Positions 1 to 8,942 of a stretch of 64,000 nucleotides of DNA are shown piece by piece. A program made the position numbers and the translations under genes. Source of the DNA: Granulicella sp. dw_53 (GTDB taxonomy: Bacteria; Acidobacteriota; Terriglobia; Terriglobales; Acidobacteriaceae); contig NZ_JAAVUR010000012.1 in assembly GCF_018449545.1 (NCBI RefSeq), positions 62,001 to 126,000 on the forward strand, in the 5' to 3' direction. Numbering within the stretch: position 1 is the stretch's first letter; each line of letters opens with the position of its first letter. A model generated the notes under the pieces. That model had not been told where the DNA came from, made no database searches, and was given only the letters and a program-made list of their open reading frames with translations.

Positions 1-2982
1 CTGTCTAACTTCCCGAGCACGACGATGGGAGTGAACAGCGTGCTGAATGCCTCCTTGCTGAGCCCGAATGTAGCGTCGACGGGTGGGCTTGGAACTGGCG
101 TCGGGCCTTCGGTGGGTGGGCAGCGGCAACGCAATAACAACTTCACCATCGAGGGCATCGACAACAACGATAAGGTGGCCACGGGACCGAATGTGAATGT
201 TCCGAACGATGCGGTGGGCGAGTTTTCCCTGATCACAAATCAGTTTTCGCCAGAGTTTGGGCACTCATCCGGAGGACAGTTCAACGTGGATGTCGTCCAT
301 GGGACGAACAAGTTTCATGGAAAGATTTATGAGTATTTTCAAAATCGCAATCTAAATGCGGAGAGTGCGCCTGCGGGGCAGAAGATTCCAAACACGGGCT
401 TTGACGATAATCGTTATGGCGGCCAGTTGGGTGGTCCGATCCTGAAGGATAAGGTCTTCTTCTTTGCTAATTTCGAGCGGCATACGACGAATAAGATTCT
501 TCAGAAGAATATTTGTGTTCCGACGGTGGCAGGACTGGCGCAACTCAACGCGATTGCCGGTGCCTACAACCTGAATGCGAACAATCTGGCTCAACTTGCG
601 ATGTACACCCCAGCGGTGACGAACCAGATCAACGCGGCGAACGATGCGGCCTGCTTCAACCAGGCTTCGGGTCCGCAGACGATTGCGATCTATAGTGACA
701 CGGCTAAGACGGGGGTTATCCCTTATGCGGCGAACAGTCTGGGGCCGGTCTTCGGATCGCAGAATCGGGTCGATATTCCCGCAGGCAACTACCAGGTGGC
801 GGGACCTTCAAAAGATCTGACGAAGGCGCTGACCACGAGCGCGGACTGGACGATCTCGCCCAGGGATAGTCTGCGTCTGCGATATCTCTACAGCGATGAT
901 TCGTCGCCGGACACGTCTGCCGAACTGCCGTTCTTCTATCAGCGGGAGCCACTTATCAATCATCTCGTCGCTCTGAGCGAGATTCATACCTTTACTCCGA
1001 ACCTGATGAATGAGGCTCGTATCGGGTTTCATCGTTTCAGAGATCAGATTCCCACGCCTACCAATACTTATCCGGGGCTGGATGCCTTTCCGAACCTGTT
1101 GTTTGGGGATCAAGGGCAGCTTACCTATGGACCTGACGGGGACGCTCCCAATTTGTCGGTCCAAAATCTCTATCAGTTCACGGACAATCTTTCGTGGACG
1201 AAAGGGAGACATACTTTTGCGGTGGGCTTCGATGGCCGCAAGGCGATCTCACCCCAGCGGTTCACACAACGGTCGAATGGGGACTACGAGTACAACTACC
1301 TGACGGAGTTTCTGCACGATCTGGCGCCGACGAGCTCGGGCCAGCGCTCTACAGGGAACGCCACCTACTATGGGGATCAGACGGCGTTGTATGGGTATGC
1401 GAACGATACCTGGCGCGCTACCCCAAGGCTTACTTTCAACTATGGCCTTCGGTATGAGTTCACCTCGGTGCCGACGGGGGAGCGGCTGCAGGAACTCAAC
1501 GCCGCGGCGAGCGTTCCGGGGCTGATCGAGTTCCACGCGCCCCGGCCGCAGTACACGAACTTTGCGCCACGCATTGGAGTAAACTTTGCGCCGGACGACA
1601 GGACTTCGATCCGCGCCGCGTTCGGTATGGTGTATGACGTTCTGTTCGATAACTTCGGGGTATTGAGTCTGCCTCCGCAGTTATCCGCCACCAACACCGT
1701 GGGGGATGCAGGGCAACCTCAATCGGGCGATCCGAACTTTCTTGCGCGTGGCGGATTGCCCTCGGTGGTTCCGTTGCCGAGCGATCCTGCAGGGCTGCGG
1801 GCGATTACGGCGGGGTTTATCCCGAACCAGCAGGTGCCCTATGCGGAGACGTGGTCGCTGGGGGTGCAGCGCGTGTTCGGCGCGGATTACACGGCTGAGA
1901 TTCGTTATATGGGGACGCGGGGAGTTCATCTGCCGACGCAGGTGAATCCTAATGTTCAATCGCCGGTTACTGCGATGAATCAATTGCCGACTAATTTGAC
2001 GGGGAGCACTAGTATTGCGACCAGTCCTACCGCCAATACGCTGGCCGATCTGGAGGATCTGCCGAATATTGTTCCGGCTTATATGGCTAACGGTTTTACG
2101 ACGCGGATTACGGCTTACACGCCTTCTTCGAAGTCGAACTACAACGCGCTTTCGCTCTCGCTTCAACGGCGGTTTCAGCATGGGTTTTTATTGAATGCTG
2201 CTTACACCTGGAGTAAGACGATGGACGATGCGACGGCGGAGTTCTTTTCTACTCCGTTGACTCCACGGCGTCCGCAGGACTCACAGAACGTTGCGGCGGA
2301 CTATAGCCGTTCGGCGCTGGACCGTACGCATCGTCTTACTATTGCAGCGGTGTATGACCTGCCCTACTTCAAGCATTCGAACTGGCTGATGAAGAATGGA
2401 GTGGGGAACTGGGTGATTTCGCCGATCTATACCTATGAGTCTCCGGAGTACGCGACGGTGTTGTCGGGGGTGAACTCCAATTTGAATGGGGATTCTCCTA
2501 CGATCGATCGACCGATCGTGAATCCGAATGGCGTGAAGGGAACGGGGTCGGGCGTGAGTGGGGTGTATAGCACTACACTTGCTGGACGGTGTCCGGCGGG
2601 AGTGGCGCAGTGCGATGCGAATCTGGTGGGGTATGTCGCCGATAATCCGAATGCGTTTTATATCCAGGCGGGTGCGGGGACGTTGCCTACGGCGGCTCGC
2701 AATACGCTGCCGATACGACCGATCGACAACATTGATGTGACGTTGAGCAAGCGGCTGAATCTTACCGAGGGCGTGGCGTTTGAGTTCCAGGCGATGGCAT
2801 TCAACGTTCTGAACCATGCGCAGTATCTGCCTGGATCTTTGAACGGTGTGCAGAGGAACAACGATGCGGCAAATATCTCGACGCAGTTTCAGACGGTGAG
2901 CAGCCCTCTCTTTAACCATCCGGAGAAGGTGTTCGACAGCAATGCGCGAGGTATGCAGCTTGCGGCGAAGATCAGCTTCTGA
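1..2982 (+). CDS. TonB-dependent receptor, Oar-like (5' end outside window)
   Basis: The frame is open from base 1 to a TGA at 2980-2982, so the N-terminus (signal peptide, carboxypeptidase-like regulatory domain) lies upstream. What remains (about 990 residues) begins in the plug region (NNNFTIEGIDNND) and continues as long alternating beta-strand sequence with barrel phrases such as YGLRYEFTSVP and LLNAAYTWSKTMDDA. It ends in a terminal phenylalanine (KISF), the usual outer-membrane insertion signal. Acidobacteria carry many such receptors for TonB-driven uptake of large ligands, often saccharides. The substrate cannot be read from the sequence. No neighbouring transporter or hydrolase narrows it down. 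Confidence 0.9.
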   Translation: MSNFPSTTMGVNSVLNASLLSPNVASTGGLGTGVGPSVGGQRQRNNNFTIEGIDNNDKVATGPNVNVPNDAVGEFSLITNQFSPEFGHSSGGQFNVDVVHGTNKFHGKIYEYFQNRNLNAESAPAGQKIPNTGFDDNRYGGQLGGPILKDKVFFFANFERHTTNKILQKNICVPTVAGLAQLNAIAGAYNLNANNLAQLAMYTPAVTNQINAANDAACFNQASGPQTIAIYSDTAKTGVIPYAANSLGPVFGSQNRVDIPAGNYQVAGPSKDLTKALTTSADWTISPRDSLRLRYLYSDDSSPDTSAELPFFYQREPLINHLVALSEIHTFTPNLMNEARIGFHRFRDQIPTPTNTYPGLDAFPNLLFGDQGQLTYGPDGDAPNLSVQNLYQFTDNLSWTKGRHTFAVGFDGRKAISPQRFTQRSNGDYEYNYLTEFLHDLAPTSSGQRSTGNATYYGDQTALYGYANDTWRATPRLTFNYGLRYEFTSVPTGERLQELNAAASVPGLIEFHAPRPQYTNFAPRIGVNFAPDDRTSIRAAFGMVYDVLFDNFGVLSLPPQLSATNTVGDAGQPQSGDPNFLARGGLPSVVPLPSDPAGLRAITAGFIPNQQVPYAETWSLGVQRVFGADYTAEIRYMGTRGVHLPTQVNPNVQSPVTAMNQLPTNLTGSTSIATSPTANTLADLEDLPNIVPAYMANGFTTRITAYTPSSKSNYNALSLSLQRRFQHGFLLNAAYTWSKTMDDATAEFFSTPLTPRRPQDSQNVAADYSRSALDRTHRLTIAAVYDLPYFKHSNWLMKNGVGNWVISPIYTYESPEYATVLSGVNSNLNGDSPTIDRPIVNPNGVKGTGSGVSGVYSTTLAGRCPAGVAQCDANLVGYVADNPNAFYIQAGAGTLPTAARNTLPIRPIDNIDVTLSKRLNLTEGVAFEFQAMAFNVLNHAQYLPGSLNGVQRNNDAANISTQFQTVSSPLFNHPEKVFDSNARGMQLAAKISF

Positions 2983-3017
2983 GCGATCTGGAGACTTCGG
3001 TCTCCACGCTGCCATTC

Positions 3018-3311
3018 CTAGGAGTTGAGAGTCTGCCAGGCGTCCAGGGTCCAGATGGTTACGATGCCGATGGTGATGAGGGTGGTGATGGCGCCGAGGA
3101 TGCGTACGTAAGGCTGGATCTGCTGGATGCGGCGAACGATCTCGCTTTGGCGGCGCTCGCCCTCAGGATTGATGTTGGTGAGGAAGAGGCGGTCCTGCTC
3201 GTAGCGGGTGAGCTGGCCGCGATAGGTGAGGATTGCGACGAAGCAGGCGGTGAAGGCTGCCCAGATCGTGAGCATGAGAGGAATAGCGTTGATGGCGGCA
3301 GTAAGGTTCAT
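3018..3311 (-). CDS. small membrane protein, two predicted TM helices
   Basis: 97 residues. A hydrophobic helix at about residues 8-28 is followed by a charged central stretch (RGQLTRYEQDRLFL, then an E/R/Q-rich helix) and a second hydrophobic helix at about 70-90. No known domain is recognised. It is clearly paralogous to the protein encoded at 3611-3892: both share the order MNxxxAIPxML, AYRGQ(L/I)TRYE(Q/E)D, QxEIVR(R/K)xxxIxPxVRILG. It lies convergent to the receptor gene and 36 bases from its end. Function unknown; the conserved central helix suggests a membrane-anchored scaffold or accessory protein. Confidence 0.6.
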   Translation of the reverse strand: MNLTAAINAIPLMLTIWAAFTACFVAILTYRGQLTRYEQDRLFLTNINPEGERRQSEIVRRIQQIQPYVRILGAITTLITIGIVTIWTLDAWQTLNS

Positions 3312-3610
3312 AGTTTCCTCCCCCCTCGGGGCAAAGTGCTCGGAGCGGTTGAAGGGGCCTGGCGAGAGTCATTGGGTCAATAGAAGCTTGTACCCTACTT
3401 CTGGGTAGGATGCATGCAAAGGAAGATCAGGGTTTCGTAACTTCGAGATAAGAGTATCTTCCTGCGAGTGGCTTGCAAATGACCAATTGGAGGTATGCCT
3501 CTCTTGTTACACCGGGTTGCGAGGATGTTACGCCCGGTTTGGAGCAGTGAGAGTGGAGGGAATGGCCTGTCGCGGCGGTGCGCAGCAGGCCAGTGGTTGG
3601 CGCTTACCGG

Positions 3611-3892
3611 TTATTGGAGGCGTGTCCAGGCATCGTACATCCAGAGCCCGACGATGCTGACGGTGACGAGACTGGCGGCGCCGCCGAGGATACGGACGAA
3701 GGGTGCGATGCGATTGACCTTGCGTACGATCTCGTTCTGTTGCTGTTCTTCGTTGGAGCTGCTGCCGTTGAGAAAGAGTTGGTCTTCTTCGTAGCGTGTG
3801 ATCTGTCCGCGATATGCGAGCAGAAGCAGGAAGGCGACGGTGACGACCGCCCAGATGATTAGCATGGTGGGGATGGCATGGAGGGGATTCAT
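3611..3892 (-). CDS. small membrane protein, paralogue of the 3018-3311 product
   Basis: 93 residues from the ATG at 3892, chosen because an AGAGGA ribosome-binding site lies about 7 bases upstream and because the protein then starts exactly like its paralogue (MNPLHAIPTML). A longer frame reaches 3979 but adds an Arg/His-rich tail that looks non-coding. TM helix at about 8-26, a central charged stretch with an SSSNEEQQQ insertion, second TM helix at about 68-88. Same strand as its paralogue, 300 bases apart, so a tandem duplication with later divergence is likely. Function unknown. Confidence 0.6.
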   Translation of the reverse strand: MNPLHAIPTMLIIWAVVTVAFLLLLAYRGQITRYEEDQLFLNGSSSNEEQQQNEIVRKVNRIAPFVRILGGAASLVTVSIVGLWMYDAWTRLQ

Positions 3893-4059
3893 CGCGAGAT
3901 CCTCTTTCTTTGAGGCGGGGAGCCGATGTCGACCGTTCCGGTGTACCGGGCGGGTCCGCTTCGCGGGCTCGGAGGGCAAGAGGGGCGGTCCGGCGGAATC
4001 ATACGCCTGTAAAGAGAGAATTTTCCAGATAAATTGCGGGTTTTTGAGGAGAAAATTAA

Positions 4060-4236
4060 CTATTTGCTGAAGATGTGGGCGGCGAAGGTGATCACGATTG
4101 CAACGAAGGCGAGTACGGCCAGAAGCATGGCGGCTATATATAGAGCGGCGCGGTTTTCGGCTTCGGGAGGCGGCTGGGTGATGCTGAAGAAGTTAATAAA
4201 GCCGGCCGCGATGTAGCGGAGGAGTCTCATAGTCAT
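4060..4236 (-). CDS. very small membrane protein
   Basis: 58 residues from the ATG at 4236 (MTMRLLRYIAAGF); a second ATG at 4230 is equally possible. A short amphipathic start is followed by a proline-rich turn (ITQPPPEAENRAA) and one strong hydrophobic helix of about 22 residues (LYIAAMLLAVLAFVAIVITFAA) to the C-terminus. The reading frame extends to 4326, but that extension is proline/charged and unlike a protein start. No ribosome-binding site is obvious. It lies in the same strand series as the two small membrane proteins before it. Function unknown. Confidence 0.4.
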   Translation of the reverse strand: MTMRLLRYIAAGFINFFSITQPPPEAENRAALYIAAMLLAVLAFVAIVITFAAHIFSK

Positions 4237-4428
4237 TTGATGGTAGCGGATAGGGTTGGATTTGGATTTTTGATCCTGCCCGAAGGATTCCGGGGGTGGG
4301 GTGCATCCGATGTTGGGGGGCTGCATCTACTCCTCTAGAAGGCGTTCAAGGCCGCGAGGAGTACTTGCGGCGGCGTGAGTGGGCGCATACACTTATAAGT
4401 GGACTGAAACAACCAGGAGAAATTGCCA

Positions 4429-4821
4429 ATGTCGACAGCAACTGTGACCCCTACCGTTACCCCCGAAGTCGTAACCGGAGCGCCCAGCTCAACGACGCCG
4501 GTGACGCTGACCCCCGCCGCGATCGTCAAGGTTCGGGAGATTATGGCGACCCAGGAACCGGTTCCCGCCGGTCTGCGGATTGGTGTGGTTGGAGGCGGCT
4601 GTTCAGGCTTCCAATACTCGATGAGCTTCGAAAACCAGAGCGGCATGATGGACAAAGTCTATAAGTTCGACGATCTAAAGGTTTTTGTGGACGCGACCTC
4701 GGCCATGTACCTGAGCAACTGCACGGTGGATTACGTGGAGACGCTTGAGGCGGCTGGCTTCAAGTTCGAGAATGCCGCAGTGAAGAGCACCTGCGGATGT
4801 GGTTCCAGCTTCAGCGTTTAA
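4429..4821 (+). CDS. erpA: A-type Fe-S cluster carrier (IscA/ErpA/HesB family)
   Basis: 130 residues from the ATG at 4429, preceded by AGGAGA 8 bases upstream; an upstream in-frame TTG at 4423 is less likely. The first 25 residues are a Thr/Pro/Val-rich extension. The rest is a standard A-type carrier with the three cluster-binding cysteines C58 (GGGCSGFQY), C122 and C124 (TCGCGSSF). Such proteins take 2Fe-2S or 4Fe-4S clusters from the assembly scaffold and pass them to apo-enzymes. It is monocistronic, ending in a strong terminator. Symbol assigned by family; IscA and ErpA cannot be separated from sequence alone. Confidence 0.9.
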   Translation: MSTATVTPTVTPEVVTGAPSSTTPVTLTPAAIVKVREIMATQEPVPAGLRIGVVGGGCSGFQYSMSFENQSGMMDKVYKFDDLKVFVDATSAMYLSNCTVDYVETLEAAGFKFENAAVKSTCGCGSSFSV

Positions 4822-4842
4822 GATTGAGCAGGTGGACTGGAG

Positions 4843-4872
4843 AAGGCCCCGCTGATGAGGCGGGGCCTTTTT
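4843..4872 (+). terminator. rho-independent terminator
   Basis: A 10-bp GC-rich stem (AAGGCCCCGC paired with GCGGGGCCTT), a 7-base loop and a T run following directly. It closes the Fe-S carrier gene 22 bases after its stop codon. Confidence 0.9.
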
Positions 4873-4971
4873 GCGTTTGGGGGCTTAATTTCGTCGATTT
4901 GGGTTTGGGGGAGCAATTTCTTCCAAAACAGGGGATCGAGCGCGGGAGACAATGGGGGAAGTGGCTACGGG

Positions 4972-5883
4972 ATGAGAGTTGCGGCAAACGATGGGGCGGA
5001 GGCGACGGGGGAACGGCGGGTGCAGCATGGCCGTGCGCCGGGGGAGAACCTGCTTCTGTTGCGCTGGCCGGAGTTGGCAGGCGTTGAACTGCTGCGAGCC
5101 GATTTCCGGCACCATGCGTTCGTTCCTCACTGGCACGATACCTACATGATTGCCGCCACGGCGAAGGGTCCGGAGCTGATGCGGCACAACCGGGTGGAGC
5201 ACGTAGTGGAGCCGGGGACTTTATCGATGGTGAATCCGGGGGAGATTCACGATTGTGAGGCCCTGGATCCGAAGCTGGGGTGGCACTACCGGGTGTTGTA
5301 CCTGTCGCCGGAGACGATCCATGCCTCGGCTCGGGAGCTTGGTTTAGGCGGGGAGCTTCAATTCGAACGACCGCTGGTTGTGGATGCGTGGGGCGCGGAT
5401 CAGTTTTTACAGTTGCACAAGAGACTCGAAGATTCAGTCTCGAGGTTGGAGCGGGAGTCGCACTTTGCCGTTGGGCTTGCGCATTTGCTGCAGGTGGCTT
5501 CTGTTACAACCAAGGCGCGCTCCGAGGTGAGGGTTGGCGCTTCTAGCCTCGATTCGGTGCGTGAGTATCTTCATGAGACCTGGGCCGAGCCGGTGGCGTT
5601 GGATGCGTTGGCAAAGATTGCGGGGTTGAGCAAGTACCATCTGCTGCGGAGGTTCCGCGCTCAGTTCGGCTTGCCGCCCCATGCCTACCAGATGCAATTG
5701 CGTGTCGGCCATGCGAAGGAGTTGATCTTCGCTGGGATGGAGACAAAGGATGTCGCGTTGGAGACGGGCTTTTACGATCAGGCTCATCTGACGAATGCCG
5801 TGCGGCGGTATACGGGTGTTACGCCGGGACGCATTCGGACTCATTTCGATGGAGCTGCGAGTTCTTTTTCGCGGCTGCAGTAA
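4972..5883 (+). CDS. AraC-family transcriptional regulator
   Basis: 303 residues from the ATG at 4972. A longer frame begins at 4855 but would run through the preceding terminator, so the shorter start is preferred. The N-terminal cupin-like sensing domain (HHAFVPHWHDTYMIAA, then VEPGTLSMVNPGEIHDCE) is followed by two C-terminal helix-turn-helix motifs (LDALAKIAGLSKYHLLRRF and DVALETGFYDQAHLTNAVRR, then TGVTPG). This is the usual two-domain AraC layout, with a small-molecule ligand binding the cupin. No divergent target gene is adjacent. The ligand is unknown. Confidence 0.9.
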   Translation: MRVAANDGAEATGERRVQHGRAPGENLLLLRWPELAGVELLRADFRHHAFVPHWHDTYMIAATAKGPELMRHNRVEHVVEPGTLSMVNPGEIHDCEALDPKLGWHYRVLYLSPETIHASARELGLGGELQFERPLVVDAWGADQFLQLHKRLEDSVSRLERESHFAVGLAHLLQVASVTTKARSEVRVGASSLDSVREYLHETWAEPVALDALAKIAGLSKYHLLRRFRAQFGLPPHAYQMQLRVGHAKELIFAGMETKDVALETGFYDQAHLTNAVRRYTGVTPGRIRTHFDGAASSFSRLQ

Positions 5884-5993
5884 CTCTTGCAGAGCAATAA
5901 CTTCCAAGAACGAATGAAGACATTTCCTTAGCCTGATCTCAAGGCGCCGCTTGCTGGGAACGCAGATGCGTGAGCGGCCCGCTGGAGGGATTT

Positions 5994-7661
5994 GTGTCCG
6001 ATACGATCTTGAGACTTCCGCCGCAGGACCGGGCTGTTTTGCCGCGATATAACTACCTGAACAGCGAGCAGGGAGTTCTTAGCTGGCTGCTGACGAAGGA
6101 TCATAAGCGCATCGGTATTTTGTACCTGATCTCGTTGAGCTTCTTCTTTTGTATCGGGGGATTTTTCGCGGGGATGATCCGGCTGGAGTTGTTGACGCCA
6201 ATGCCGGATCTGGTGGCGTCGGACACTTATAACAAGCTGTTCTCGATGCACGGCATCATCATGGTGTTTCTGTTCCTGGTGCCTTCGGTGCCTGCTTCGC
6301 TGGGGAACTTTCTGGTTCCGCTGATGATTGGGGCGAAGGATCTGGCGTTTCCACGCATCAATCTGCTGAGCTGGTATCTGTATCTGTTGGGTGGAGTGAT
6401 CGTGCTGGGCGCGATGGTGATGGGGGGTGTGGATACGGGATGGACGTTTGTTGCGCCGCTGTCGACGCACTACCTGAATACGAATGTCATCTCTACGGCG
6501 GTGGGAGTGTTTGTCGCGGGCTTCAGCTCGATCCTAACCGGGCTGAACTTCATTGTGACCATCCACAGGATGCGTGCGCCGGGGATGACGTGGTTTCGGT
6601 TGCCGTTGTTCATCTGGGCGCACTATGCGACTTCCATCATTATGGTGCTGGCCACGCCGGTGCTGGCGGTGGCGCTGACACTGATCGCGCTGGAGAGGGC
6701 GTTTCACATCGGCGTCTTCGACCCGACGACGGGTGGCGATCCGCTGCTGTTCGAGCATCTGTTCTGGTTTTATTCGCACCCTGCGGTGTACATCATGATC
6801 CTGCCGGGGATGGGGGTGATCTCGGAGATCATCAGTACGTTTAGTAGAAAGCGGGTGTTTGGGTATTCGGCGGTGGCTTTCTCGTCGGTGGCGATTGCGA
6901 TGTTTGGGTTCTTTGTCTGGGAACATCACATGTTCATCATGGGGGTGGGGAACTACTCGACGCTGGTGTTCAGCCTGTTGACGATGCTGGTGGCGGTCCC
7001 TTCGGCGATCAAGATCTTCAACTGGGCTCTAACGATGCAGAATGGTTCGATCACGTTCGAGACGCCGATGCTGTATGCCTTCGGCTTTCTCGGATTGTTC
7101 ACGATTGGAGGGATGACGGGGGTGTTTCTCGGGTCGTTGGGGATGGATATTCATCTGACCGAGACGTACTTCCTGGTGGCGCATTTTCACTTCGTGATGG
7201 TGGGCGGGATGCTGATGGCGTTTCTTGGCGGGCTGCACTTCTGGTGGCCGAAGCTGACGGGGAGGATGTATCCGGAGAGTCTTGGGCGGCTGGCGGCGGT
7301 GACTACGTTTATTGGGTTTAACCTGACGTTTCTGCCGCAGTTCGTGCTGGGCTACCTGGGAATGCCGCGCAGGTATCACATGTATCCACCGGAGTTCCAG
7401 GTGTTGAACGTGATGTCGACGGCGGGGGCGACCGTGCTGGGGGTGGGATACCTGATGCCGGTGTTTTACCTGGTGTGGTCGTTGCGGTATGGGGCGATTG
7501 CGGGGAATAATCCGTGGCAGGCGACGGGGTTGGAGTGGCAGACGCAGTCGCCTCCGCTGGCGGAGAATTTTGTCCGGGTTCCCATAATGGATCATGAGGC
7601 TTACGACTATGCGTGGCTGAAAGATGTCGAGGAGCATGAAGCTGTAACGGTGGAGGGATAA
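5994..7661 (+). CDS. ctaD: cytochrome c oxidase subunit I, A2-type haem-copper oxidase
   Basis: About 555 residues from the GTG at 5994, chosen because GGAGG sits 5 bases upstream; an in-frame GTG at 5970 lacks a ribosome-binding site. Twelve-helix subunit I with the haem and CuB ligand motifs HHMFIMG and VAHFHFVMVGG. At residues 260-266 the sequence is YSHPAVY: the XGHPEV glutamate of A1 oxidases is absent and the Tyr-Ser pair of A2 oxidases is present, while the cross-linked tyrosine (Y266) is kept. It reduces O2 to water while pumping protons. No gene for subunit II or III is next to it, so the other subunits must be encoded elsewhere. Confidence 0.95.
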   Translation: MSDTILRLPPQDRAVLPRYNYLNSEQGVLSWLLTKDHKRIGILYLISLSFFFCIGGFFAGMIRLELLTPMPDLVASDTYNKLFSMHGIIMVFLFLVPSVPASLGNFLVPLMIGAKDLAFPRINLLSWYLYLLGGVIVLGAMVMGGVDTGWTFVAPLSTHYLNTNVISTAVGVFVAGFSSILTGLNFIVTIHRMRAPGMTWFRLPLFIWAHYATSIIMVLATPVLAVALTLIALERAFHIGVFDPTTGGDPLLFEHLFWFYSHPAVYIMILPGMGVISEIISTFSRKRVFGYSAVAFSSVAIAMFGFFVWEHHMFIMGVGNYSTLVFSLLTMLVAVPSAIKIFNWALTMQNGSITFETPMLYAFGFLGLFTIGGMTGVFLGSLGMDIHLTETYFLVAHFHFVMVGGMLMAFLGGLHFWWPKLTGRMYPESLGRLAAVTTFIGFNLTFLPQFVLGYLGMPRRYHMYPPEFQVLNVMSTAGATVLGVGYLMPVFYLVWSLRYGAIAGNNPWQATGLEWQTQSPPLAENFVRVPIMDHEAYDYAWLKDVEEHEAVTVEG

Positions 7662-7739
7662 GGTGGTGTTTGGGCGAACCAACGGTTGAAGCGTCTAAGA
7701 TGTACGGAGTTATGTATGTTGGTCCGGTCTTAGGGGTTT

Positions 7740-8942
7740 ATGACAGAGTTCGTGGTTCGGCTGGCGGATGAGCGGGGGCGGGTGCAGGAGCAGACCCATG
7801 CGGCGGCGACTGCGGAGGAGCTGCGGGCTCGATTTACGCAGGCGGGGTACTACGTCTATAGCGTGAAGGCGCGGGGCGTGATGGGGGGCGGGGGGCGGAA
7901 GAAGAAGGTGAAGCTGGACACCTTCCTGGTCTTCAACCAGCAGTTTTTGACGCTTATTAAGGCTGGATTGCCGATTTTGGGGTCGCTGGAGCTGTTGGGG
8001 CGGCGGCAGAAGAATCTGGATTTTCGGGCGCAGTTGGAGGATGTGGGAGCGCGGGTGAAGACGGGCGAGTCGATCTCGCAGGCGTTCGAGGCGCAGGGCG
8101 GGTTTCCGGTGGTTTATACGACGACGCTGCTGGCGGGGGAGCGGTCGGGAAACCTGGAGGAGGTCTTGCAGCGATTTCTGGACTTTCAGCGGGTTTCGCT
8201 GACGTTCCGGAAGAAGCTGAAGGCGAGTTTGATCTATCCGGCGCTGCTGATCGTGATGGTGATCGGGCTCTTTATCTTTCTGATTACGTTTGTGGTGCCG
8301 CGGTTTGCGCAGCTTTATGACCAGTTGGGGACGAAGCTGCCGGCTTTGACGATGTTTTTGCTGGATCTTGGGCGGGTGGCCCAGCAGTATGGGCTGTATG
8401 TGCTGGTGGTGGCAGCGGTGTTGGGGTATCTGTTGTTTCGGTGGGTGAAGACGGATGCGGGAGCGATTGCGGTGGACCGGGTTCGGATTGCGTTGCCGGT
8501 GTTTGGAAATGTTTGGCTAAAGTACCAGGTGGGGTTGTTCTCGCGGACGCTTTCGACGCTGTTGACGGGTGGTTTGCCGCTGGTACCGAGTCTGGAGACG
8601 GCGGCGAAGTCGATCGATTCGCGGCAGATCGGGATTGCGGTTTACCGGAGCGTGGAGACGGTGCGGGAGGGGAAGGGCCTTTCGGAGAGCCTGCAGGCGA
8701 CGAAGGTGTTTCCGGAGCTGGCGATCGAGATGATCGAGGTGGGCGAGAGCACAGGTGCGCTGCCGCAGATGCTGAACTCGGTGGCGGAGTTCTTCGAGGA
8801 GGATGTGCAGACGAATCTTACGGCTGCCATGAGCCTGATTGAACCGCTGATCCTGATTGTGATGGGTTTTGTGGTGGTGACGATTTTGATTGCGCTGTAT
8901 TTGCCGATCTTCAGCTTGAGTGCGGGAGGCGTGAGCCAGTGA
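7740..8942 (+). CDS. pilC: type IV pilus / type II secretion inner-membrane platform protein (PilC/GspF)
   Basis: 400 residues. Two repeated GspF domains: the first has a long cytoplasmic part (FNQQFLTLIKAGLPILGSLELL) and a TM helix near residues 170-195; the second has FSRTLSTLLTGGLPLVPSLE, GLSESLQATKVFPELAIEMIEVGESTG and a final TM pair. It forms the membrane platform on which the ATPase acts to assemble pilin subunits. The stop overlaps the start of the next gene, so this is the first gene of the pil/gsp operon running to 16184. The erythromycin-esterase-like gene separates it from pilB. Confidence 0.92.
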   Translation: MTEFVVRLADERGRVQEQTHAAATAEELRARFTQAGYYVYSVKARGVMGGGGRKKKVKLDTFLVFNQQFLTLIKAGLPILGSLELLGRRQKNLDFRAQLEDVGARVKTGESISQAFEAQGGFPVVYTTTLLAGERSGNLEEVLQRFLDFQRVSLTFRKKLKASLIYPALLIVMVIGLFIFLITFVVPRFAQLYDQLGTKLPALTMFLLDLGRVAQQYGLYVLVVAAVLGYLLFRWVKTDAGAIAVDRVRIALPVFGNVWLKYQVGLFSRTLSTLLTGGLPLVPSLETAAKSIDSRQIGIAVYRSVETVREGKGLSESLQATKVFPELAIEMIEVGESTGALPQMLNSVAEFFEEDVQTNLTAAMSLIEPLILIVMGFVVVTILIALYLPIFSLSAGGVSQ

